Shown: positions 5,841 to 11,093 of the stretch, one piece after another | How positions within the stretch are numbered: the stretch's first letter is position 1 | Layout of the letters: every line of letters begins with the position of its first letter | From: Candidatus Roizmanbacteria bacterium CG_4_10_14_0_2_um_filter_36_35 | Lineage (GTDB): Bacteria; Patescibacteriota; Microgenomatia; UBA1406; GWC2-37-13 | Direction of reading: 5' to 3' | Assembly (NCBI GenBank): GCA_002792355.1 | Contig: PFOE01000030.1 | Location: forward strand, 1-11,093 | DNA: 11,093 bases | Program-made: the position numbers and the translations under genes | The notes under the pieces: generated by a model | The model's database searches: none | Seen by the model: only the letters and a program-made list of their open reading frames with translations | Told to the model about the DNA's origin: nothing

Positions 5841-6432
5841 CTCCAAGCGTGCGCCCCCAATGCAAGACCCCCTCATCGGTTGACACTAAAAATCCGTCTT
5901 TTTGCTTTGCCAAAACAATCAGGTCGAGGTCGGCGACGCTGTCCAAAAAACCTGTTCGCGTCGCCTTTCGGTATCTTTCTCTGAATTTTTTAATAAAGAC
6001 GCCTATTGCTATTTGAAATTCTTTTTTCGACTCTTTCTTTTTTCCGGAAAACTCGCTCGCAGCCTTTTCTATTTCTTCTTCGGCGATGTTCATTCCCCGA
6101 TAACTTCTTCCCCTGGCATCGTCGACGAACTTGTAAAACACACTTGCCGAAAAAGACATTTTTGTCAGGTCTGGAGACTCGACGTTGACAACAGAAAGAA
6201 AGTCTTTAATAAAAGACTGATTTTTGTCTTCACCTGCCTGCCGGCAGGCAGGAAAAAAACTTAAAAACTCATCTACCGCCTTTGGCGGCATAAAAAAAGA
6301 GGCGGATTTATTTTTTTTTAAATCTAAAATTGTTTTTGTCAGATTGACAACGACATCTTCGGTTTTGTCGCCCAAAGACAGACCTGCTTCCATATTGAAA
6401 AAAATGTTTGTGTCTAAAATAAAAATTTCCAT
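5740..6432 (-). CDS. PIN-domain protein resembling RNA ligase partner family
   Basis: The 230-residue protein opens with LDTNIF (Asp7). It continues with MPPKAVDEF (48-56, Glu55), ESPDL (85-89), a helical middle, FRERYRKA (150-157), FLDSVADLDLIVLA (162-175, Asp164 and Asp168/170) and VSTDEG (183-188, Asp186). These acidic positions form the metal-binding site typical of PIN ribonucleases. The order of motifs recalls the RNA ligase partner PIN family (UPF0278/TIGR03875), which is linked to RNA ligases in other genomes; no ligase gene is visible here and the match is from memory. It starts one base after the dnaN stop, with AGGA five bases before the ATG, so it is probably co-transcribed with dnaN. 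Odd points are an inserted PACRQAG (61-67) from a palindromic repeat and a tail (about 198-230) antisense to the neighbouring gene. Confidence 0.85.
   Translation of the reverse strand: MEIFILDTNIFFNMEAGLSLGDKTEDVVVNLTKTILDLKKNKSASFFMPPKAVDEFLSFFPACRQAGEDKNQSFIKDFLSVVNVESPDLTKMSFSASVFYKFVDDARGRSYRGMNIAEEEIEKAASEFSGKKKESKKEFQIAIGVFIKKFRERYRKATRTGFLDSVADLDLIVLAKQKDGFLVSTDEGVLHWGRTLGVKEMPASIFVKRLQSLLLSRQEQGLIRNRQLYQ
6233..6252. repeat. 20-bp perfect palindrome inside the PIN gene
   Basis: CCTGCCTGCCGGCAGGCAGG is self-complementary over all 20 bases. On the coding strand it reads Pro-Ala-Cys-Arg-Gln-Ala-Gly (residues 61-67), placed between two PIN motifs where the family would have a loop. I recall similar PACRQAG/LPAGRQ-type peptides in many proteins from Patescibacteria and other uncultured bacteria, suggesting a dispersed palindrome that tolerates insertion into genes. 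Confidence 0.9.
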
Positions 6433-6433
6433 A

Positions 6434-7531
6434 TTATTCCTGTATCCTGACCGGCATGATTATATGTAATAAATTGTCAATTTTCTCTCCCTTGAAAACT
6501 ACCGGCGAATCAGACCGCAATAGTTCAATTATTATTTTTTTTGTCGGAATATTAACTAAAAAATCAATCAAAAACTTAAAGTTAAAAGCAATTTTTTGAT
6601 TCTCTCCCTCAACCTCTGCTTCCTGATAGGCAACATTGTTGTCGCCACCTCCGGTCTTTGGACTGAGTTTCAGACCGTTTTTTTCAACCTCAAAAATAAC
6701 AATATTGGAAAAGTCACGGGCAAAAACCGAAACCAGCTTAACATTTCTTAAAAGTTCTTCTTTATCTAAGGTAACTGTGGTTTTTTTCTCCGCAGGAATT
6801 ACCTTCTCATAAGGAGGGTATTCCCCATCAATGAGCCTGGTATAAAACTCGTGCTCGCCAAGATAGAAAACCAAGAGTTTTTCGTCTTCCTGAAAACTAA
6901 AGGAGATCTCTTCTTTGTCGCCGATCAAACGACTAACCTCGGAAAGAAAACTTGAGGGAATAATCATTGGGGGAAATGGTATTTCTTTTTTAAAGTTAAG
7001 GAGAGATAGACGAAAACCGTCTGTAGTGACAATTTGATTTGAATCTTCTCTTGAAACAAAGTTCACTCCGGTCAAAACCGGCCGTGTCTCATCGGTTGAG
7101 GCGGAGAAAAGAAGCAGAGGGAGCGTTTCCCTTAAGAAGGAGGTTTTTATTTTTTGTTTTTCCGAGGAAACCAAAGGAGGAAAAGGAAACTCTTCGGGAG
7201 AAAAAAGGGAAAACTCTCCCCTGGTTTTTCCTTGAGAGATAATGATAGACTTGTCTTTAATTTCAATCTCAATATTTCCGGGAGATAGAAGGGAAAGGAA
7301 CTCGCCTACTTTTTTCGGCTCAACAACAATTTGAAACCTGTGGCTTTTTTCGGAATTAATAAAACTATGGTAATAAGAGTTTAGATTGGTCGAATAAAAA
7401 TGAATTTGTTTTTTTTCTCCCTTTAAACAAACTCCCTGAAGTGAGGTTGAAGAAGATAGTTTGGTTGAGATAAACTTTGAGGCAAGACTTATTTTTTCCC
7501 AAAATGTTTCCTTATTAACTGAAATATTCAT
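6434..7531 (-). CDS. dnaN: DNA polymerase III beta subunit (sliding clamp)
   Basis: The product is 365 residues, the usual length for the three-domain ring that tethers DNA polymerase to its template. Family marks are STDETRPVLTGV (145-156), TDGFRLS (170-176), RLIDGEYPPYEKVIP (232-246) and the C-terminal IIMPVRIQE, which corresponds to the canonical MPMRL end. The ATG at 7531 was chosen over an upstream in-frame start (7606) because it gives the normal N-terminus and lies six bases after a perfect TATAAT; the extra 25 residues would run across DnaA boxes. It follows dnaA by 109 bp and is followed after one base by the PIN-domain gene. Confidence 0.97.
   Translation of the reverse strand: MNISVNKETFWEKISLASKFISTKLSSSTSLQGVCLKGEKKQIHFYSTNLNSYYHSFINSEKSHRFQIVVEPKKVGEFLSLLSPGNIEIEIKDKSIIISQGKTRGEFSLFSPEEFPFPPLVSSEKQKIKTSFLRETLPLLLFSASTDETRPVLTGVNFVSREDSNQIVTTDGFRLSLLNFKKEIPFPPMIIPSSFLSEVSRLIGDKEEISFSFQEDEKLLVFYLGEHEFYTRLIDGEYPPYEKVIPAEKKTTVTLDKEELLRNVKLVSVFARDFSNIVIFEVEKNGLKLSPKTGGGDNNVAYQEAEVEGENQKIAFNFKFLIDFLVNIPTKKIIIELLRSDSPVVFKGEKIDNLLHIIMPVRIQE
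6438..6441 (-). promoter_or_regulatory. Ribosome binding site of the PIN gene inside dnaN end
   Basis: AGGA on the minus strand lies five bases before the ATG at 6432 and overlaps the last dnaN codons. It is one of the few Shine-Dalgarno-like sites in the window and marks a gene without its own promoter, consistent with co-transcription with dnaN. Confidence 0.5.
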
Positions 7532-7537
7532 AGTTAT

Positions 7538-7543
7538 ATTATA
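7538..7543 (-). promoter_or_regulatory. Consensus -10 box, leaderless arrangement, for dnaN
   Basis: A perfect TATAAT on the minus strand is followed by six bases and the dnaN ATG at 7531. The -35 position (7561-7566) lacks TTGACA and is instead covered by DnaA boxes, so DnaA may replace or block sigma-factor contact there. Confidence 0.7.
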
Positions 7544-7559
7544 TAGTCGTAATAGGTAG

Positions 7560-7576
7560 TGTGTATAAGTGTATAA
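7560..7576 (-). promoter_or_regulatory. Tandem DnaA boxes upstream of dnaN
   Basis: On the minus strand two adjacent 9-mers, TTATACACT (7576-7568) and TTATACACA (7568-7560), share one base. TTATACACA fits the DnaA box consensus TTATNCACA exactly; the other differs at the last base. They lie in the 109-bp dnaA-dnaN gap, a common location of bacterial origins, and occupy the -35 region of dnaN. Confidence 0.7.
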
Positions 7577-7640
7577 GATGAAGAGGGGATTTTCAAGACA
7601 AAACAAACTCGATTTTTTTGTTGTGGAAAGAGAGTGGACA

Positions 7641-8978
7641 TTATGTCGAAGACTCTAAGGATTGGATGATTGAGTCGACCTCTTTCTTAAAGTTCTGGTC
7701 CCTCATCATGAGGGAGGAAATTTTTTCTTCGGCATGAAGAACCGTCGTGTGATCTTTTCTTTTAAGAGCTTCTGCTGTTTCCATTAGCTTTAGGCCAACA
7801 TGGCGCCTGATTAAATACATTGCCACCTGCCTAGGAAGAACAATTCTTTCGCTTCTTTCCGGACTTTTAAGGTGAGACTGCTTGACGTTGTAATAAGTGC
7901 AAACAGCCTTAATAACATCCGAAGAATTAATTCGCCTGGTTTTATTGGTTTCTTTATTTTGAGAAAAAAACTCTTCGACAGAGTCTAGATCAATTTTTTC
8001 TTTTTTCCCCAGTATTGTAGCATACAAAGAAAGAATTGTTCCCTCAAGAGCGCGCGAGTCAGTACTTCTTTCGGCAATTATCTTAGCCGCCTCAATGTCG
8101 ATATTGATGTTTTTTTCTTTAGCTTTGATAAGAAGAATGGCCGTTCTTAGTTCAAAGTCCGGCTCCTGAATATCAATGGTCATTCCGCCTGAGAATCGAG
8201 ACCGCAACCTGTCTTCAAGGTTTTTAATTTCTGTCGGCGATCGATCTGAGGTGAGAATAATTTGACCGCCGCTACTAACAATTGAATTAAAAGTATGAAA
8301 AAATTCTTCTTGAATATGGGTTTTTCCAGCAATAAATTGAATATCATCAACAATTAAAAGACTAAGATATCGGTATTTCCTACGGAAGCGAGGAGTAGTT
8401 TTATCCCTTATCGCCTCAATTAGTTCGTTAGTGAAGCTGTCGCCCGGACAGAAAAAAACTTTTTTGTTTCTGTCTTTTTCGAGGATTTTTTTCGCGACCG
8501 ACTGAGAAAGATGAGTTTTCCCCACACCAACCCCCCCATAGAGAAAAAGAGGGTTGTAGGCGCTCCCCAAATTATTGACTACTGCCTGGGCCGCCGCATA
8601 TGCTACTTGATTAGTTGAGGATACGGCAAAGTTTTCAAAGCTATATTTTTTATTAAGCCCGGACCTGACAAACAGATCTTCAACCGCTGGCTCAAAGGCT
8701 AATAAAGGGGAAGAAGACCCTTTCTTCCTAAGAGGGGCGATAACAAATTCAACCAAAAGACGTTTTTTAAAGTTTTGATAGATATGATCCTCAATTTCTT
8801 TTAGTTTTGGGTCAAGATATTTTTTTATTCCTTGATTGTCGCAGCCAATGATAATTTTTTCTTCGGCAAGCTCAATAAGATGAGTTTGTTTTAAGACAGA
8901 GTACAAAACAGACTTTTCTCCTTTAATCTCGCTAAGTTTTGCTAAAAACTCATTCCAAAAAGAGCTTAAGAGAGACAT
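7641..8978 (-). CDS. dnaA: Chromosomal replication initiator DnaA
   Basis: The 445-residue protein has all four DnaA domains. Residues 1-80 are the DnaB/partner-binding domain, followed by a short linker. The AAA+ domain has Walker A GGVGVGKT (148-155), Walker B LLIVDD (207-212), the sensor I segment LTSD (242-245), the box VII DRLRSRF (256-262) with the arginine finger, and sensor II RALEG (309-313). Domain IV (about 345-445) has the PRQVAMYL helix and the DHTTVLHA signature (409-416) that reads DnaA boxes. It binds ATP, melts the origin and loads the helicase. The gene has a -35/-10 promoter overlapping an inverted DnaA box pair, indicating autoregulation. It lies between an Xer-like gene and dnaN. 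The ATG at 8978 has no Shine-Dalgarno. Confidence 0.98.
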   Translation of the reverse strand: MSLLSSFWNEFLAKLSEIKGEKSVLYSVLKQTHLIELAEEKIIIGCDNQGIKKYLDPKLKEIEDHIYQNFKKRLLVEFVIAPLRKKGSSSPLLAFEPAVEDLFVRSGLNKKYSFENFAVSSTNQVAYAAAQAVVNNLGSAYNPLFLYGGVGVGKTHLSQSVAKKILEKDRNKKVFFCPGDSFTNELIEAIRDKTTPRFRRKYRYLSLLIVDDIQFIAGKTHIQEEFFHTFNSIVSSGGQIILTSDRSPTEIKNLEDRLRSRFSGGMTIDIQEPDFELRTAILLIKAKEKNINIDIEAAKIIAERSTDSRALEGTILSLYATILGKKEKIDLDSVEEFFSQNKETNKTRRINSSDVIKAVCTYYNVKQSHLKSPERSERIVLPRQVAMYLIRRHVGLKLMETAEALKRKDHTTVLHAEEKISSLMMRDQNFKKEVDSIIQSLESST

Positions 8979-8984
8979 AATTTA

Positions 8985-9011
8985 TATTTGTGGATAACTT
9001 GTCCACAAATA
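8985..9011. promoter_or_regulatory. Inverted DnaA box pair at the dnaA transcription start
   Basis: A 10-bp perfect inverted repeat (8985-8994 with 9002-9011) holds two DnaA boxes facing each other: TTATCCACA on the minus strand (8989-8997, exact consensus) and TTGTCCACA on the plus strand (8999-9007, one mismatch). It starts within the -10 box and covers the predicted transcription start, the expected place for a DnaA autorepressor site. It may also be part of the replication origin. Confidence 0.8.
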
Positions 9012-9037
9012 ATAAACAAATTCACAAAATAAGTCAA
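9009..9037 (-). promoter_or_regulatory. Promoter of dnaA
   Basis: On the minus strand TTGACT (9037-9032) and TATTAT (9014-9009) are separated by 17 bases, each one mismatch from consensus. The start would fall near 9002, giving a leader of roughly 25 bases, longer than for most other genes here. The -10 box overlaps the DnaA box palindrome. Confidence 0.7.
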
Positions 9038-9057
9038 TAGGTATTTAGAGGGTTGGA

Positions 9058-9918
9058 CTATAGTTCGCCCAAGCCTTCTTTTTTTTGTACTTCTTCCTTA
9101 ATAAGATTAAGAAAGCGTTCAGTGGAAGACAGTCTTTTATGGCCGACCAGTCGGGCAATATATTCTACTGAGGCGCCTTGTCTTAATTGATGGGCAATGA
9201 AAGTATTTCTCAAATCGTTGACAGTGGCGTTTTTAATTTCAACTTCTCTAAAGCAGCGAGCAATTATCTGACGGATGTTTCTAATAAGTAGAGAGTGGCC
9301 GGTCCTGGTTATAAAAAGACAGTCGTCCTTTGACTGGGGTCTGATTTTTAAGTAGTCGTCTATGGCTTTTTTAACTGCTTTATTCAGAGGCACGTCGCGT
9401 CCTGGAGTTTTTCCGTAGTCGCGGATATGAATAGTTGAATTGCTGATGTCGTTCATTCTTAAATTAGAAAGTTCGCCGATTTTCATCCCAGTTTGAAGAA
9501 GAATTTCCACTAAAGCATAGGTTCTTGGATCTTCTTTGGCGAAATCGCGAAGAGCCCGGTACTCAAGTTTTGTAAAAACTCTTGGAGGGGATTGAGTGTA
9601 TTTTGGATGAGAAACATCAAGAGATGGATTTTGATCAATAACCCCCTCGTTTTTTAGATAACGAAAGAAAGTTCTTATAGAATTAAGTTTTCTTGAGGCT
9701 GATTTTTTAGTGTAGTTTTCAGCAATAAGTTTATTAATAAAACCGCTAATATAATCTTTTTTAACCTCTCTAATGTCGGCAACTTCTTTTCCGGTCAAAA
9801 AGCCGACAAACTGTTCCAAGTCTTTTTTATAGGCTATAATAGTGAAAGATGATTTTTCTTGGGATTCGAGATATTTTATAAATCTCTCAACCAAAGATGG
9901 TAGTAGAACATTATCCAT
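9058..9918 (-). CDS. Xer-like tyrosine recombinase homologue, probably catalytically inactive
   Basis: The 286-residue protein has the two domains of XerC/XerD: a SAM-like N-terminal DNA-binding domain (1-105) and a catalytic-fold domain (about 110-280). Aligning by eye to the R-K-H-R-H-Y hexad gives Lys146 in TGMKIGEL (normally Arg), Lys170 (kept), Asn234 in NDLRNTF (normally His), Arg237 (kept), His260 in VGHK (kept) and Phe269 in TERFLNL (normally the Tyr nucleophile). The codon at 269 is TTT, one base from TAT. No other tyrosine lies near it. Active Xer proteins resolve chromosome dimers at dif; without the tyrosine this protein should not cut DNA but may still bind it. It lies 79 bp upstream of dnaA, with its own promoter, so a role in replication or as a DNA-binding factor is an inference. 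The full-length frame argues against a decaying pseudogene. Confidence 0.88.
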   Translation of the reverse strand: MDNVLLPSLVERFIKYLESQEKSSFTIIAYKKDLEQFVGFLTGKEVADIREVKKDYISGFINKLIAENYTKKSASRKLNSIRTFFRYLKNEGVIDQNPSLDVSHPKYTQSPPRVFTKLEYRALRDFAKEDPRTYALVEILLQTGMKIGELSNLRMNDISNSTIHIRDYGKTPGRDVPLNKAVKKAIDDYLKIRPQSKDDCLFITRTGHSLLIRNIRQIIARCFREVEIKNATVNDLRNTFIAHQLRQGASVEYIARLVGHKRLSSTERFLNLIKEEVQKKEGLGEL

Positions 9919-9928
9919 AACACCCTAT

Positions 9929-9957
9929 AATATAACATATTATAAAGTTAAGTTCAA
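9929..9957 (-). promoter_or_regulatory. Promoter of the Xer-like gene
   Basis: On the minus strand TTGAAC (9957-9952), 17 bases, then TGt-TATATT (9934-9929), an extended -10. The ATG follows ten bases later, so the leader is only a few bases. An overlapping TATTAT (9932-9927) is an alternative box. Confidence 0.65.
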
Positions 9958-9983
9958 GACCAATAATTGTTTTCCGTTTTTAG

Positions 9984-10012
9984 TTGAGTTTTTACCTCTC
10001 TTTTGGTATATT
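9984..10012 (+). promoter_or_regulatory. Promoter of rpsA
   Basis: TTGAGT (9984-9989), 17 bases, then TGg-TATATT (10007-10012), an extended -10. The start would be near 10019, just before a hairpin, giving a leader of about 40 bases. It is divergent from the promoter of the Xer-like gene. Confidence 0.7.
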
Positions 10013-10021
10013 ATTTAATCT

Positions 10022-10040
10022 GTCCTGACTTAGTCGGGAC
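10022..10040 (+). repeat. 5' hairpin in the rpsA leader, GTCCTGAC / GTCGGGAC
   Basis: Arms 10022-10029 and 10033-10040 pair over eight positions (one as G-U in RNA) around a TTA loop. The transcript would begin almost directly with this stem, and the ribosome binding site follows five bases later. The arms match the palindrome at 4002-4022, so it may be a dispersed repeat that became part of a leader. Possible roles are mRNA protection or S1 autoregulation; neither is shown. Confidence 0.7.
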
Positions 10041-10043
10041 AAA

Positions 10044-10050
10044 AAGGAGA
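10044..10050 (+). promoter_or_regulatory. Shine-Dalgarno of rpsA
   Basis: AAGGAGA ends nine bases before the ATG at 10060. It is the strongest Shine-Dalgarno in the window, in contrast to the leaderless starts of most neighbours, and it fixes the rpsA start. Confidence 0.85.
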
Positions 10051-10059
10051 ATAATAACG

Positions 10060-11093
10060 ATGCCTAAAAAGAAAGAAGAAAAAACGAAAGCCCCAACCAA
10101 TATTATGGAGGCGCTTCTTAAAAAACAAAAACCAACCGTCTTAAAAAAAGGCAAGGAAATTGAAGCAAGAATTATCTCTTTATCCAAAAAAGGAATCGTT
10201 TTTGATGTTGGTGCCAAGGCCCATGCTCTTTTAGGAGAACTGGAAGTTAAAGAAGTTTCCACCTACCTACCTTATCTAAAAAAAGAAGACAAGATTCTAG
10301 TAAGGGTTATTTCCGAGGAGTCAAAAAATGGTTTTCCAGTTGTTTCTTTACGAAAATTTTTTGAAAAAGGCAAATGGGAAATTCTCAAAGAGAAAAAAGA
10401 AAAAGAAGAAGAAATCGAAATAATCTGCGGCGACTATGGTAAAGGAGGAGTGTTTATTGACTTTATGGGAATAAGAGGGGTTATCCCTAAAATTCAATTA
10501 ACCGAGCCCTTTATTAGCGCACCAGAAAAATTAATCCACCAAAAAATCAAAGTCAAAATTCTCGAGGTTGACAAAGAAAAAAACCGCTTGGTTGTTTCCC
10601 AAAAAGCTTCAGTTTTAAAGATTTCTCAAAAAGACCTGAAGAAAAAGTTTGACGCCATCAAAGAAGGAAAAATATATAGAGCTAAGGTTTTGGGCGCTTC
10701 CGAATTCGGCGTCTTTTGCGAGGTCGATGGTGTTGAGGGCCTAATTCATATTTCAGAAATTTCTTGGGAAAAAGTCTCCAGCGCTGCCAACCATGTCACC
10801 GTTGGCGACATAATTAATGTCTATATGGTTGAAAAAAATGAAAAAGACCTAAAGTTAAATCTTTCCTTAAAAAGACTAACTCTTGATCCTTGGAGCAAAA
10901 CAGAAGAGAAGTATCCGAAAGACAAAGAAGTTGAAGGTGAAGTAGTACGCAAGGAAAAATACGGCTACTTTATCCGCCTTGAGCCGGGAGTTGAGGGCCT
11001 AATTCATATTTCCAAGCTAACTGGTAATGAAGAGATAAAAATCGGCCAGAAAATCAAAGCCTATATTGAAAGAATTAATGTCAAAGCCCGCAG
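10060..11093 (+). CDS. rpsA: Ribosomal protein S1 (3' end outside window)
   Basis: The visible 344 residues begin with a lysine-rich segment and contain four S1 RNA-binding domains: about 30-98, 117-182, 202-271 and 288 onward, the last cut by the window. Domains 3 and 4 both hold the typical VEGLIHIS motif (225-232 and 311-318); domain 1 keeps G-I-V-FDVG and domain 2 keeps GGVFIDFMGIRGVIP. S1 binds mRNA at the small ribosomal subunit and helps start translation on structured or weak leaders, which matters in a genome where many genes seem leaderless. The start is supported by a Shine-Dalgarno and promoter. A 23-bp stretch is identical at 10732-10754 and 10990-11012, encoding the two VEGLIHIS motifs. 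Confidence 0.96.
   Translation, partial: MPKKKEEKTKAPTNIMEALLKKQKPTVLKKGKEIEARIISLSKKGIVFDVGAKAHALLGELEVKEVSTYLPYLKKEDKILVRVISEESKNGFPVVSLRKFFEKGKWEILKEKKEKEEEIEIICGDYGKGGVFIDFMGIRGVIPKIQLTEPFISAPEKLIHQKIKVKILEVDKEKNRLVVSQKASVLKISQKDLKKKFDAIKEGKIYRAKVLGASEFGVFCEVDGVEGLIHISEISWEKVSSAANHVTVGDIINVYMVEKNEKDLKLNLSLKRLTLDPWSKTEEKYPKDKEVEGEVVRKEKYGYFIRLEPGVEGLIHISKLTGNEEIKIGQKIKAYIERINVKAR

Noticed and set aside
5902..6264. Plus-strand open frames opposite the PIN gene
   Set aside because: They are antisense to a gene with clear PIN motifs, have no recognisable domain and no promoter.
7532..7606. Upstream in-frame start that would give dnaN 25 extra residues
   Set aside because: The extension is low-complexity, runs through the DnaA boxes and the TATAAT, and the clamp family normally begins at the M of MNISVNKE.
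7622..7630. Third DnaA box (TGTGGAAAG on the plus strand) in the dnaA-dnaN gap
   Set aside because: Its complement CTTTCCACA has two mismatches to TTATCCACA, so it is too weak to call alone.
8985..9011. RNA hairpin in the dnaA leader
   Set aside because: The predicted transcription start falls inside the palindrome, so the mRNA would contain only part of it; the DNA operator reading is better supported.
9058..9918. Phage integrase with nearby attachment site
   Set aside because: The protein lacks the tyrosine nucleophile, no tRNA gene or direct-repeat att sites are visible, and the neighbours are core replication genes.
10011..10262. Minus-strand open frame opposite the start of rpsA
   Set aside because: It crosses the rpsA promoter and leader and is antisense to a clear S1 domain.

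Overview
The window most likely comes from a Candidate Phyla Radiation (Patescibacteria) genome, probably of the Microgenomates type. It is AT-rich and densely packed. Exported proteins carry Pro/Thr 'PTPTP' linkers, and there are type IV secretion-like membrane genes without classical partners. Most genes lack a Shine-Dalgarno and instead have a -10 box directly in front of the ATG. Short GC-rich palindromes are scattered through the region, one of them inside a coding sequence. TGA acts as a normal stop (the surface-protein gene ends in TGA), so this is not a lineage that reads UGA as glycine. The placement rests on recognised features, not on a phylogeny.

Left part (1-5300, cell envelope): a minus-strand operon runs SpoIID/LytB-type peptidoglycan lytic enzyme with an N-terminal coiled coil, then a cohesin-fold surface protein with a C-terminal sorting-like tail, then a TrbL/VirB6-like polytopic membrane protein that leaves the window; the last two overlap by 4 bp (ATGA). 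Divergently, on the plus strand, lies a VirB2/TrbC pilin-like protein with a cysteine-rich exported segment. The divergent promoters flank a composite palindromic repeat. Beyond the pilin gene, a small surface protein with an IPATG sorting-like motif sits between two arms of an almost perfect 30-bp AT-rich inverted repeat.

Middle (5298-6432): a two-helix membrane protein converges on, and overlaps by 101 bp, a PIN-domain protein resembling the 'RNA ligase partner' family. The PIN gene carries a 20-bp perfect palindrome read in frame as PACRQAG.

Right part (6434-11093, replication and translation): a minus-strand block runs Xer-like recombinase, dnaA, dnaN and the PIN gene. DnaA boxes lie in front of both dnaA (inverted pair at the promoter) and dnaN (tandem pair at the -35 position), so this is probably the chromosomal origin region. 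The Xer-like protein has lost its tyrosine nucleophile and two other catalytic residues. Divergent from it is rpsA (ribosomal protein S1, truncated by the window), with a strong promoter, a 5' hairpin and the clearest Shine-Dalgarno in the window.

The strongest candidates for something undescribed are the apparently dead Xer protein next to dnaA, the near-uniform leaderless promoter layout, the inverted-repeat-flanked surface-protein cassette, and the palindromes placed in leaders, promoters and a coding region.
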